Assembly (NCBI GenBank): GCA_964036665.1
Contig: OZ038529.1
Location: 11,912,060 to 11,976,059, forward strand
Source of the DNA: Gordius sp. MW1
Lineage: Eukaryota; Nematomorpha; Gordioida; Gordea; Gordiidae
Length of the DNA stretch: 64,000 nt
Direction of reading: 5' to 3'
Positions 46,101 through 58,097 of this stretch are shown one piece after another; position 1 is the first letter of the stretch; every line of letters begins with the position of its first letter. The translations under genes and the position numbers were made by a program. The notes under the pieces are model-generated. The model saw nothing but the letters and a program-made list of their open reading frames with translations. It had not been told where the DNA came from and searched no databases.

Positions 46101-49100
46101 TCTGATCTATGTTTATAAGCCTATCCTTTTAATTGTAATTTTGGTAGGGCTAATTGATGAACTCAATTTTGTATTTGGTACATTTATAATAACCTAAGGA
46201 ATAGCTGAGTTAGTACTTGAATACAATGAGCTTGAGCTAATGATCATTATATCTAATCTATGTTTATAAGCCTATCTTATTAATTATTTTTATTGTCTAT
46301 AAGCTTAAAACTAAGGTAAAGTTTATAACTTAGACTAATAAAGTAAAAGATTTTTTAATAAGCTTCAAATGATTATGTGCATTTTTATACAAAACTAGAG
46401 ATGAAAATACAAATGCTTGAGCTTGACTAAACTGATATTCATAATTTTCTTGATTTAACTAAATTTATAAAATACATGTGAAAAAAAAGATTTGATAATA
46501 TACTTAAATGGCTAAATTGATAGTTTGTTAGTGATTCTCTAAATTTAATTTATAATTTAGATAATTATGCATAGTAATTATTTGAAATATTTTGAAAGTC
46601 TTGTGTCGTCATTTTAGTGTCTTCAAAAAAAATACATGTTTTTGTGCCAAAAGTAACCTATTGAGCTTTTAGGAAGATCACGTGATATAGCATATAACTC
46701 GTTATTATGCCATATTAACCAATAGGAATGTTCAACTGAGCGTCGTCGTTTTTTAAATGTCGACGTTTCAGATCATTACACCGGGCCCGCTACTTTTTAT
46801 TAAAGCACTGACGCAGCGACCAGAAAAAAATTCTTTTATATTGCTGGGTTTAAATGCAATTTTTGCGTAAATCATTTATTTATATGTTTAAATGTTCAAT
46901 ATTTTTTCTTCCAACAAGCCACCCGCCGTTTTACTTTCACTAGTAACACTTGTAGCTGGATAAAACAATTTATCTAATATAATTACTCTAAGTTAATTTT
47001 TTTAACAAAAATTACCTAATTTTGTTAATTTTCAACCTCATTAAAAAATGAAAAATTTTGGGATCCACTGAATTTAAAATCACAATTGTAAAAATTAAGT
47101 AATCATAAAATTTGGTAAACACCTTAAAAATTGAACATTCCTTACATTAAAATACAAAAATAATAACCTTAATTAAATAATTTTATTGGCCGGAGCCTAG
47201 CCTACTAATAGCTAGCCCCCCCCCCCCTCGCCGAACGCGTTTGATCGCCTTAGAACCCGTCCAAGTCCACCTTAAATTTTTGTTAATAAAGCCCAGCCCA
47301 TTCTTGCCCTCCACGAAAAAGGCCATCCGCAAGCTGTAATTTTTTATTAACTTTGTCGATGCCAACTACATATGCTTTAATAAAGTTGCCTATGTCATGT
47401 TCATCTATAAGTCGACTTTACAGATCGATTAATTATTAATTAAATTTGATCAACAATATCTACTGTAGAATTAGCACACTCAGTTTCTAAAGAAAATAGA
47501 TTTAAAAATAAGTTTAAAAATGATGCCTGCATGAATGAAGCTTTAAAAAACTTGTTGTATTAAAACTTGAGTATTAATTATTTACATTTTATTTTTATGC
47601 TCATATTTCTAATAACAGGGAATCTAAATTAAGTTTAAATAGGCAGGTTAAACGTTTAGAAAAATTAATTTATTAATTATCTTTATTACTATGACTTAGC
47701 ATCATCCTCTTCTATTTATAAATTGGATTAGTTTTTTTTTTAAATTTATTAAGAATTAAGTCTCTACCCACTAGGGACGGAAAATTTTTGTAAAGATAGT
47801 TTGAAAATTAGTAGATTTTCTTATAAAATTCTTAACATAATGCGGGATTAATTATTTCTATCAGCGCAAACAAACAATAGTTCTATAAAAATCATTGAGT
47901 TTTTCCATATAATGCGGGAAAATTTTAATTTTTTGCCATGGGGAGGGAGGGGTTAAATTAGCAATTAATTTTAGAAAAATATAAGATAAATTCGAAATAT
48001 AATATTCGGTTAAAAATTACGATTAAAAAATGTTGAGACTGAAATAAAAAATATATTTCAGGCTCAGATGTCTATCATTGAAAATACCATTGGAAAATAT
48101 ACGCAGGCATTAATTCTAAATGTTTTTTACACCTAATTTGAAATAAATGAACAAAAGCATTCCTTTCCACACCCTTTCAAAAAAACAGACCTTAGTAAAA
48201 TAAAAACAATCGTGTAACAAATTTATCTTGGGTGGGGGGAGGGGGGGTTCAAAGGGGCCAAGATTGTTTTCTTGGGGGGGGGGGGGTCAAAGGGGCCAAG
48301 TTGCTCTTGCGGGGGAGGGGGCGGGGGCTTGGACCCCTTGCTACACCCTAGCTACGCCACTGGTCGGCCTATATCCATATATTAAGTGGATTTAAGAATC
48401 TCTGTAGCATTCAATAAATTTTTTACTTTTTTTCGTATTTATAACTAATGTATAGAATATATAATTTTTTGCATTTGACATTAAAGACCTTTTAATTAAG
48501 CTCTTATGCTATATAAAAATGACGATTATACACAAAGCCTATAAATTACAACCTCAGGAGCGTTTGGTCCATATCTATGCAAATTATGATCTGGTTGATT
48601 GTAATATAAGGTAATAAAACCAGGCCTTTGACTTTCTGGCATTCGCATATATGACATAATCTCATTTATATTAATCCTATAATTTGTCCTAAATTAATTA
48701 AATTGGTGTTTGTTGTAAATAAAGTTCATACCTCCCTTTAGTTGTAAACTCATTAGGACCGATACCTAAAGTAAAAATATTCATTAACAACAATTCCAAA
48801 TATAAAAGGGTTTTATGCTTCTTCAAAAAATGATAAAACTAAGTTTCAAGCAATTACCATCAAATGTGACATGATCACCAGGCCAGTGTTTCACCGCATA
48901 ATTTATACCTTGCTTTTTGGCTGTCACCCATATCTAAATATATGAAAATAAGGAAATTTTATGTAAACAGCTTCCTCAGGTCTTTATAAAGTAAACATCA
49001 ATTTAATTAGATACTATAAAATGATATTTAACTCATATTTTAATCAATAATGCTGAAACGTCCAATCTAAAATTATCCATTTCTGTTTCTGGACACTTTT

Positions 49101-52100
49101 TTTTAATGCGACTTTTAGCAATATTATATTCTACAAAAGATTTTATAAATGATATTTCTTATTGGTAAAATTAAATCCCTGATTAAAAGCGTTTAAAGGC
49201 TCATGAAATAAGATTTAAAGGGAAAAATGTATTATCGAATAAACCGTCTGTTTAAAAAATGATCTTACAACAGAGACAATATTTTTGAATAAAAAAGTAT
49301 GGTTTCCTTGTTTCAAACTTATCTAAGATAGTTTTAGGCCATAAAAAACATAATTTAATCGAATTGGGAGAATCTTAGTTCTTAGAGCAACCCAGAAAGA
49401 ACTATTAATCTCTTAAATCCCTTTTATTTTAATTGCAATGCAATTTTTTAGCCGCCGCCCTCACTTACTAAAAATCGTTGTGTCCCACGCCAGTATTGCA
49501 TAACTAATATTTACATGAAGTATAGAAGGGACTAAATATTTAAATTTTAAGTTTGAATATAAATTTATGTCTAAACAAATACTTTACATATCAACATTAG
49601 AAAACTCAAGAAGTGAAGTTAATACTAGAAATTTATAGTTTTTGGAGAATTAGTTTAGCAAATTTGAAATGAGAAAATATGAATATTTGGAATTTAATTG
49701 CTAGTAACAGATTCTTAAACAACTCTTTTATTTATAATTTAATCAACTAGATTATAACAGTGCACATTTAACAAACTGAGATTATTGTTGCGTTTCATAA
49801 ATAATCTTGCATCCAAAATCCTTATATCATATAAATATAATCTCTTAAATGCTTAAAGATAGAGGCTCATTTGATTTAATGATATATATTTTTAATTTTT
49901 CTATTTTTCTTAAAATTATGGGAAGGGGATGAACGGCACCCGCTAATGTTAATTAAAAAATAGCGCCCTTTCATTTCCTAATAGTTAGAATCGCTTTTAA
50001 AATATTTTAGGTTAACAAAAACTTCGACGAATTTTAATTTTAGAGATCTATAATTATAGAATAACGAAAAGACTTACTGGTTCACCGCCCCATTTTATTT
50101 TGTCATAAGTTTCGTTTTTGGTATGAAAGAACTCAGTTCCAGAAGTAGGATCTTTAAAATGGTTTTCTACTATTCCATGACTTTCAGGATACAAACCCTG
50201 CAGCACAAAAATACTTAATTTCAATATACGTCTATCAAAGGTAATATATGCAATAAATAATAAATATATGAGAACTTAATTAAAGATTCTCCGCCAGCTA
50301 TTTATATATAGCATAATATATCAAACATTTCAATTCAGTCATTAGATCGTTTGAGGTTATAAAGTGTCAACCTTGTATTATTGTAAATATTCTAATTGTA
50401 TATTAAAAAAAATTGATTCTTAATTTATTTGTATGTTGTTCCAACTGTTTCACAGATTATTATTCTCTTTCTAATAACCGTAATATCGATAAAATATAAA
50501 TTAACATATTTGCGCTGCGCTTATTAAATTTTATGTATCCACTTATGTACAAAATTCGAAATTATAACTAATATTATTTCAATAGTTTCTATAAAATTAA
50601 ACAATGGTTTTTATTGTATACAAATTTCTTTTTGTTTTACAATTATTAGATAAAACGTTCACAATATAAAATTTAATGAGTTTATTATTGAATCAAGCAA
50701 CGTGATGTGACGTATATTGTTTATTCCATCATAAAAAAGATTGACACGACGGTCCCAAGTCCGTGTGCAGAAAGTAGAGGGTTGGCGTCAAGTCGGAAAC
50801 CGTCTGTAAAAACCAACTCCAAAATCTAGTATCAAACGAAACTCTACAACAGAAAGCTAGGGCGTCCTCCACAAACGACGCGGATTGCATCTCCCACCCG
50901 TGCAATGTGAAAAATACACTAGACTACCGCCTGACTCACAACTAGGCGGGTTAGGAAATTTAATGTGGAAAGAATGCGTAGCGTGGTGGAATGTGGGTAC
51001 GTTAGACTGGAAAGTTCACGCACAAATGCTAAAAAGAAGAAATACACACATCACCTGCTTACAAGGGACGAGGCAGAACGGAACCAAAGCTTGTAGGAGG
51101 ATGCAAATATTCTACAGTGGGTCACCAAATCGTAGAAACAGGGTTGATATCGTTCTAAGCGAATTGTTCAAGGACAAGGTGTTGGAAGTCAATCGTTGTT
51201 CAGACGGTTAATGCGGGTAAATATTGCAGATCAAAGAGGTCTCCTAAAGTTATGTGCCCGTATGATCCCCAAATTGGGTGTATGGGATTAGATAAAGACA
51301 TATTATTCGGTTTATTGGAAAGGAATAGGACAGGAAGAAAGGTTAATTTTATTGGGGCGGATACCAACGTTCACGTAGGGAAAAATCCCCTCCGGTATGA
51401 ACGAAATCATGGAGTCTCTGGACAATGTCTGAAGAACAAAGAATTGAAAAACTTCTTCAAGTATCCCAAGCATACGAAATGGCGATCGTTAACACCTATT
51501 TTCAAAAACGTAAAAATCATATTGTGACTTATAGACGGGGAAATTTTAGTCAAATTGACTATCATACGGCGAAAGAATTTATGGCAACATCGTCCACTTG
51601 TGATGGATCTTGAATAAAAAGCATTTCCCGAAAGAGGAAGGGTTTATTGCTTGAGTTCGATACAAAACGCTAAACGAACTATTAATAATATCAAAGCCTC
51701 CTCACTCTTGGGCACGGAAGTTGCAAAGGAACGTAGACGACAATTGGGAGACGCTAACTAAGAAAATAAAGGAAACAATGATTCGAGTTCTAGGACAGAC
51801 CAAAGGAGGCAAAGCTATGAATAGGGAACTATGGTGGTGAGATCCTTCGGTTAGGGATCTCATCGAAAGAAAAAATATCTATATAGACGCTGGTATAAAT
51901 CAAAAAAATCGGAGGATTATCAAGGTATAAGAAGGCAAAGAGAGCCGCGAAAAAGGCCGCTGCAATATCAAATGCCGCGTACACGGAGATGGCACACAAA
52001 CTGGAGCATAAAGGGGGCGATAGGTTTACGTACAAAATGGCCAAGATAAGGGAGAGGAAAAGTCGCCAAACAAAAACAAGAAGGGTCAAACCTTATTCAA

Positions 52101-55100
52101 GCTGAAGGAACGGAAAGATGGAAAGATATTTCAAGGAACTTATAAATACTGCAAATGACAAATAATCCCTTTCCGATATTGAGCCAAGTAAGGTCAAACT
52201 CTTTCAGGAGGATGAAGTTAGGACACATTTGAACAAGATACAAAAGAAAAAGCTAATGGCCCAGATGGATTACCTATGGAAGCATCATGGCATAGACTAG
52301 ATAGACTGCTTATAAACGCCCCCTTTTTTCATCATTTCGATGATAACATGGTAAAGTAGTGATTATATAGATATTAATAATTTTTGTAAATTAAATAATC
52401 TAAAAAGGTAAATAAAAAAATAATGAATTGGAGATATCAAAAACAGCATTCTAAAATAAATATCATTTACACAATAGATAAAAATCTAAAATGTAAAAAT
52501 TGTGATGAAAGTTTGTTTAATAATATGACGCCATTCATATTTTGTATAACATTAATTTAATGACGTTCGTTCAAATTTATAAACTAGTGAGGAAGGTAAA
52601 TTGACTGTTATAGCGAAGGTTAAAATACATCAGTTGTGTCTTCAAAATGGAGAAAAATTTGACACACAATTTACCGTATGGAGCATATGACATGAGCAGT
52701 CTAGTCTATGGGAAGCATTGCTCGGATGCCGTGAAGATGGAGTCACGGCCATGACGAACCTTTTTAATAAGATATTGGTAGAAGAGCGAATTTATAATGG
52801 AGAGCAAACACGATAATACCCTTATAACGCAAAGGAGACCCTCAGGACTGTGGCAATTACAGGGGTGTCAAGATAACTTGCCACCCCTTGTAGTTTATGA
52901 AATGGGTCTTGTTAACAAGGCTGAAAAGCGAGGTGGAAATATCGGCAAACCGATTCCGATTTGTGGCCGACAAATCCACAATCTTCGCACTAAGACAAAT
53001 GATTTTTAAATATGGTGAAAAGAGAAGAGACCTACATATGGTCTTTATCGACTTGAAGAAAGCTTATGACATGGTCTCTCGCAATTTAATATGATGGTGC
53101 TTGAGAAAACAAAATATCCTTAAATTCGTGCGTGAGGACAACAGTTGGAGACTATAAACCTTTTTGCGTTGAATTTGGATTACATCAAGGATCTGCTCCA
53201 AGTCACTTTTTATTTAATATAATTATGTAAAAATAACGAGAGGCATTCAAAAGCCATCGTCATGGTGTATGCTATGCAAGAGGCGACGGAGAAAATATTC
53301 GAAAATCCTCGAAAGTGGTCAAAGCGCTTAGCTGGATATGGTTTAAAGGTCAACGATTCGGTATACATGGAAAAACTGGCCTCTTTATATAAATCACCCC
53401 GCATGTTACAAATATATAAAAAATCAAAATAATAAATGATACACCCGGTTCGCTAATTTTACAAATATAGAGCCTTAAACCGCATACATAAAACTTTATT
53501 GAGCTTTTTCATATAGGATTGTAATTTTCTTAATGGTCTAATTAAACACTATATAAAGATGTTAGTAATAATGTAAAAAATAATACTTATAAAAATATTC
53601 AATTTGAGTACTTTAATGTTTTATTTTAAAGGATGATAGGTGGACCTTGTCTATATATAGTCTCTAATCAATATCAATTTAAAATGGGCGTTAATATTGA
53701 TGGATGAATGAACAACGATAAAAATAATGATCATTGTTAATTTAAGAAACATTAAATAACTATAAATTAATAAAGAACATTAAAAAATATCTTTCTCTTT
53801 ATGATTGACAAAAAAAATCTAAATAATTTTGTATCGGATTTTCAGCGGGCCTTACTTAATCTATGCCCGACCCGGGTCCGCTAGGTTATATTAGGGACCG
53901 TCCCTGGTAACTTATTTTTTTAGAGCAAAAGCCCGGCCCGCGGGTTGAGATTTAGGCCAGGCCGTGTCGGTCTCTAAGCTTATCGCACTAAATTTATTTT
54001 TTATAATGTACAATGCATTTAGTTAAATAACAGCGAAATTGTGTAATTCAAAGGATTAAGGCAACATAAAATTATAAGGCGTATAGTGAGTTTGTACAAA
54101 TAAATTAAAGCCCAAAATGTAACAGGTAGATTGACAAGAAAAATTTTAATTTTTACAAAAACGGTATTGCTGCAATCCCAAATAATATCCCATTTGCAGC
54201 CAAAGGTTTTAAAAATACGTTAAGTGAATTGCTTTCTGCCTGTTAATAAATAACAAAGCATTAATATAAACAATTAATAAGTCGCTCGGCTCAATTAAAC
54301 GATTTACTTTTTAAAACTAAATATAATCATCATTTATTAAATTAAGATATACTAAATAATTGCTTGGGGGGCCAAAGGGGCCAGTATTATACCTTGGGGG
54401 GGGGGGGGGCGAGGGGGGGGGGGCGAAGGGACCAGGATTCGCTCTTGGAGGTGGCCCTGGTCCCCTTAGTCCCAGCCCAGTTAAGCCATTGCTCATAAGC
54501 ATATACGTTAGACTTACCGTGACAATGGAGTAGAGATTCGGAAATGTTTTAGTCGGGTAAACAGGTCTCATATATAAACTGCCAACGCCCTTAGATCTAA
54601 TAATCTTCAGATGATTTGAGACAGGTTTTTTAAGCAAATCAGGGTGAAATCCATCAAGACCAATTAAAATGAGCGGAGCCCTGGTAAATCTGTGCATTAA
54701 GAATATCAATTTTATTATAGTATAATGACCATATAAATCGAACGCCTTTTTCTCCTAAATTAAAAAATATTTTTTTCGACCGAAATATTTAAGTTTTCTT
54801 TATGTAAAAATAAATAATTAAATTATCCTCCTGTCATTTTTATATACCTCTTTCCCTAGGATATAATTCAAAACTAGGCCCATACTTATATTAAAAAATA
54901 AGCTTATAAAAGATTCGATTCCATTTAATAAATAAATATAATTGATTGCTAATAAAACAAAAGTGTATAAGAGAAAAACTTAATAAAAGAAATAAGAAAC
55001 TTTACCCCTTTTGCCTGCATTGTTGAGAGAGTGGGGGAGCTGCTGAAAACACTAACGAGCTAAGACTTAAAAACACTATTCCAATAGAGCTTATTGCACT

Positions 55101-55112
55101 TGTGGTGAACAT
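40198..55112 (-). CDS. ENPP: Ectonucleotide pyrophosphatase/phosphodiesterase, ENPP1/3-like
   Basis: Secreted or ecto-enzyme cleaving nucleotide phosphodiester bonds with two zinc ions. Twenty exons: 55006-55112, 54848-54873, 54730-54754, 54518-54680, 50078-50197, 48858-48933, 48732-48765, 48553-48688, 44792-44900, 44636-44749, 44329-44491, 44208-44283, 44080-44167, 43701-44035, 43482-43661, 43202-43411, 41910-42036, 41627-41810, 41147-41297, 40198-40338; 854 codons, all phases agree. Signal peptide MFTTSAISSIGIVFLSLSSL. Phosphodiesterase domain: D62 (GLDGF), T98 nucleophile (YPTKTFPN), D217/H221 (QPDHNLH), D264/H265 (SDHGM), H373 (GGHGYDD). A low-complexity linker follows (about 420-590), then a nuclease-like domain with Ca-loop GPVFDHNGDGLMD and FVIPHRKEPENC, ending RVKDIELLTGL. 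No somatomedin-B repeats. The 26- and 25-nt exons 2-3 are the least certain. Confidence 0.93.
40672..40844. mobile_element. hAT-like MITE, CATGGGCGTAGCC family
   Basis: Ends TATGGGCGTAGCCAGG and CTTGGCTACGCCCAT, with C-run, T-run and GCCCCCC blocks inside. In the last ENPP intron. No clear target duplication. Confidence 0.75.
45065..45440. repeat. Dispersed repeat, second copy of the 8.2-8.6 kb family
   Basis: 45180-45360 parallels 8383-8570 over about 190 bp. It starts near a G run after GGCGCAGGATTACCC and ends with a GGGCCGAGCCGG patch. Inside the 3.65 kb ENPP intron 44901-48552. Confidence 0.5.
45690..46290. repeat. Tandem array, about 125-150 bp unit, about 4.5 copies
   Basis: Repeating text GAGCTAATGATCATTATATC, CTATGTTTATAAGCCTATCC, TTTGTATTTGGTACATTTAT and AACCTAAGGGATATCTG. 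The CTATGTTTATA landmark recurs at about 45721, 45851, 45975, 46109 and 46259. Middle units are nearly identical, outer ones diverged, as expected from unequal exchange. Lies in an ENPP intron. Confidence 0.9.
46291..48552. other. ENPP intron remainder with G-run repeat
   Basis: Mostly AT-rich. A GC-rich patch at 47185-47340 yields a minus ORF (60 aa) that I do not recognise. At 48225-48365 a block of GGGGCCAAG and G runs ends TAGCTACGCCACTGG, related to 8200-8295. No exon seen. Confidence 0.4.
50738..53395 (+). mobile_element. RTE-type LINE, long but dead copy, split by a MITE
   Basis: Inserted antisense in the 4.3 kb ENPP intron. The 5' part carries ATCTCCCACCCGTGCAATG before the ORF. An APE-type endonuclease follows: WWNVGTLDWKVHAQML, THITCLQGTRQNGTKA, NFIGADTNVHVGK, AIVNTYFQKRKNHIVTYRRG. 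Next is the RT: VFADKSTIFALRQM-like text and LHMVFIDLKKAYDMVSRNL, and the KWSKRLAGYGLKVND region. The frame is broken by many frameshifts and stops. The RT core from about the catalytic box onward is missing, jumping near 53250, and the copy ends near 53395 without the usual 3' tail. A MITE interrupts it at 52286-52710. Confidence 0.88.
52286..52710. mobile_element. MITE, CATAGACTAGATAG family, copy 3 (inverted), inside a LINE
   Basis: Left end CATGGCATAGACTAGATAG, right end GAGCAGTCTAGTCTATG, perfect 8-bp duplication GGAAGCAT (52278-52285 and 52711-52718). The LINE reading GLPMEA resumes after it as LLGCREDGVTAMTNLFNK, so the host site is clear. Orientation opposite to copies 1 and 2. Confidence 0.9.
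53830..53985. repeat. Relic of the TAGAGA-CTGCA GC-rich repeat family
   Basis: GC-rich text with GCCCGACCCGGGTCCGC and GCCCGGCCCGCGGG, ending GTGTCGGTCTCTAAG. Matches the style of 3288-3576 and 8577-8720. Only one end is readable. Confidence 0.4.
54355..54490. repeat. G-run dispersed repeat in ENPP intron
   Basis: GGGGGGCCAAAGGGGCCAG followed by two long G runs and GCCCTGGTCCCC, ending near AGCCATTGCTC. Same family as 8200-8295 and 48225-48365. It abuts the donor of the catalytic ENPP exon, and the minus ORF there reads through the donor into it. Confidence 0.55.
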
Positions 55113-55209
55113 ATCTTTCTAATTTGTTTAAATATTATAATACAATATATCATACATAATAATCAAAAATCTCATAATTTTTTTTATAAATAGATATAAT
55201 AGTTATCTT

Positions 55210-55410
55210 ATTTATAAAAATGAAACTATGTATGTGTGTTTGTGTGTATGCCGCCACCAATTTTGGAAAACTACCAGATCGATTTGGCTCAAAATTTCAC
55301 ACATTCCCCACACTCGGGAGCATGTTTTAAGATTTGTTTGAGCCGAATCGGTCCAGTAGTTTTCGAGATATTTTATTTTATACGTTTTGACGTTTAATAA
55401 AATGTCAATT
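55210..55410. repeat. Dispersed repeat with AATCGGTCCAGTAGTTTT motif
   Basis: Contains GTGTGTATGCCGCCACC, GGAAAACTACCAGATCG and GAATCGGTCCAGTAGTTTTC. A diverged echo (GCGAATCGGGCCGGTAGTTTT) lies near 21595. Similar tails are common in invertebrate non-autonomous elements; the class is not determined here. About 100 bp upstream of the ENPP start. Confidence 0.5.
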
Positions 55411-55534
55411 AAACGCAACCTCATCATGATTTACTGCGTATCTATCGTTTTGTAGTGTGATAAATGTAGGCATGTAATGTGCTATTTTTACGATTTGAAA
55501 CATTGAGTATCAAAGTCATTTTTTTGCATTTTTC

Positions 55535-55835
55535 ACGTCAATTATTATTATTATAGGACGGTCGTGTCCCCTCCTGCGTGGCGTAATAAATTAAAAAAAT
55601 CTAATTTTGTCATTTTTTGCGGGTTATATAAGGAGAAAAATTAAAATACTTTTAACAAAGTGCCAATAAATGTTGATATATCTCAGTTCTTCGGACATTA
55701 TTAAGTTCAGAATTAAAAGTTTTATTCAGAAACAAATATTATAATTATTATTGTTTCTTAATTACAAAAAATTAAAAAAAATTGCTTGAAGGGCCAGGGG
55801 GCCAAAGATTTTTCCCTTGGGGGGGGGGCTTGGCC
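55535..55835 (+). repeat. Dispersed 300 bp repeat, copy 1
   Basis: Starts TTTTTCACGTCAATTATTAT, includes GGACGGTCGTGTCCCCTCC and AAAGTGCCAATAAATGTTGA, and ends in CCCTTGGGGGGGGGG. Aligns along its length with 58098-58440. Confidence 0.85.
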
Positions 55836-56069
55836 AGACTATGATTTCAATAAATAGCATTTTGTAGGTCTCTAGCGATAGCTTTAAAAAAATGTATCCA
55901 AAATTTAATGATTAATTTTTGATTATAGGTAATTTGACTTAAAAAATTTGCTTGGGGAGTGGGCAAAGGTGCAGAACAAAGGTGCAGAATTTTGCACAAC
56001 GCCACACCTTATCTTAAAAATATCAATTATTTGTTATTTTTCATTAAATAAACTATATGCGTATCCGTA

Positions 56070-57600
56070 TCCGCCTTTTGTTTATATTTTAATTGCTATG
56101 CAATTTATGGGCTCACTTTCCATTTTGTTTGACACGCTCTTCGGTGTCTTGTCACGCACCGAATGTCTTGCACTGAATGTCTTGTCACGTTGTTTACTTT
56201 TAATTTTTGTTAATTTAACTAGTTTTTGGGTTCGAATACCGGAGTTTTTTTTGACTCTTATGATTGTTCTTGTTATTACACCATTGATAATAAGACTTTT
56301 TGCCCGTCCTTTGGTGCTGATTAATGAAAAAAATGACCATTGGCCAAAATGTGAATCCAAGTTTTTTTTCCGTTTTTTTGGTAACATTGACAATTACCCT
56401 ATGCCCTCCCCTAGCAGAGCCTATGCCGTCCCTGTGCCCCCCCCCTTTACAAAAGCATATGCCTCTCCTGCTGTGGGTTCGAATCCAGGAGAGGCCAATT
56501 TTATTTTTTATTTTTTTTTGTTTAAATTAATATATTGTTCTTTTTAATACCATTGATAATAAGACTTTTTGGCCGTCCGTTGGCTGCTGACCACTGGAAT
56601 AAAATCACCATTGGCCAAAATGTGAATCGAAATTATTTTTTTCGTTTTTTCTGGCTAACATTGACAATTACCCTATGCCTTCCCCTAGCAGGGCCTATGC
56701 CTCTATTGATATGGGTCCCTGTGCACCCCCCCCCCCCCCCCCCCCTTTACAAAAGCCTATGCCTCTCCTAATGTGGGTTCGAATCCCGGAGAAGCCAAAT
56801 TTTTTTTTTATTTTTTTTGTTTAAATTAAAAACAAAGTGGAAAGTGATTTTGTTACTACCATATATGGCTTTTTGGCCGTCCGCTGGCTGCTGACCAATG
56901 GAATAAAATGACCATTGGCCAAAATGTGAATCGCAATTATTTTTTTCGATTTTTTTTGACTATTATAATTGTTCTTGTTAATACCATTGATAATATGGCT
57001 TTTTAGCCGTCCGTTGGCTGCTGACCAATGGAATAAAATGACCATTGGCCAAATGTGTTTCGAAATTTTTTTTTCTCCTTTTTTTTTACTATTATGATTG
57101 TTCCTGTTACTACCATTGATAATATTTTTGGCCGTCCGCTAGCTGCTGACCAATGGAAAAAAACGACCATTGTCCAAAATGTGAATCTAATTTTTTTTTC
57201 GTTTTTTTAATTGCTATTATGATTGTTCCTATTACTACCATTGCTAATATGATTTTTGGCCGTCCACTGGCTGTTGACCAATGAAAAAAATTGGCCAAAA
57301 TGTGAAGCGAATTTTTTTCGTTTTTTTACTCTTATGTGTTTATATCCATTTTTACCGTGTCCTGGCTGCTGACCAATTGAAAAAATGACCATTGGCCAAA
57401 ATGTGAAGCGAAATTTATTTTTTCGATTTTTTTTGACTCTTATGTATTTATATCCATTTTTATTGTGTCCTGGCTGCTGACCAATGAAAAAAATGACCAT
57501 TGGCGAAAATGTGATTCGAAATTTTTTTTTCGTTTTTTTGACTCTTATGTCTATATAGACCGTCCGCTGGCTGCTGACCAATGGAACAATTTAGCACTTG
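56070..57600. repeat. SINE-like units and CCAATGG hairpin array B
   Basis: Begins TTTTAATTGCTATGCAATTT. Units near 56380-56510 and 56660-56800 carry GGGTTCGAATCC-type B boxes and the phrase CCTATGCCTC. Eight or nine units of about 100-130 bp with TGGCTGCTGACCAATGG...ATGACCATTGGCC follow to 57600, the last five to seven close to head-to-tail. Same composition as array A at 19.0-20.1 kb. All ORFs here (for example plus 55948-56547) are artefacts. Confidence 0.8.
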
Positions 57601-57739
57601 TAAATTTTTAGGATATACTTACGATAACTGTGACATTTTTAGATGCGCGGTAGTAACAGGCAAATGTCGCTGCTCATTGTGACATTTTGTGATGCGCGGT
57701 CGTAATAGGCAATAGCAGAGCTATTGCATGTCGCTGCTA

Positions 57740-57965
57740 GTTTCGTCGTAAGCCTTTTTTTAAATGCCCCCAGGTAATGGGGGTTTGGGGGCGTAGCCCC
57801 CAACGGGGGCCTGGAGGAAGAGCCCCCAGAAGATTGGGGTTTGGGGGCGTAGTTCCCAACGGGGGTCTGGGGGCGGAGCCCCAACGGGGGAATGGGGGCA
57901 GAGCCCCCAGCTGGGGGTTTGGGGGCGAAGTCCCCAAGGGGGTCTGGGGGCGAAGCCCCCAGTTA
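57740..57965. repeat. GC-rich hairpin minisatellite
   Basis: About seven units of roughly 30 bp, each with an inverted core such as GGGGGCGTAGCCCCC or GGGGGCGAAGCCCCC, joined by AACGGGGGTCTG-like linkers. Open frames on both strands are by-products of the repeat. A shorter cluster of the same units lies at 18608-18705. Confidence 0.9.
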
Positions 57966-58097
57966 CGCATTTTTACTTGATTAACGAGCATGAAAATTTA
58001 TAACTGATCCACTATTTTGCAACACTCTTTTAAAACCTTTTTATAAATTGAGGCCCCCTTTGCCCATGCCCTTTAAAAAATATTTAAAATTAAGGTT

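Noticed and set aside
55948-56547. 199-codon plus ORF
   Set aside because: Runs through SINE-like and CCAATGG repeats; no resemblance to a protein family.
57737-57991. Overlapping long ORFs on both strands with Pro/Gly-rich translations
   Set aside because: They are read-outs of the GC-rich hairpin minisatellite; all frames stay open because the unit lacks stops.
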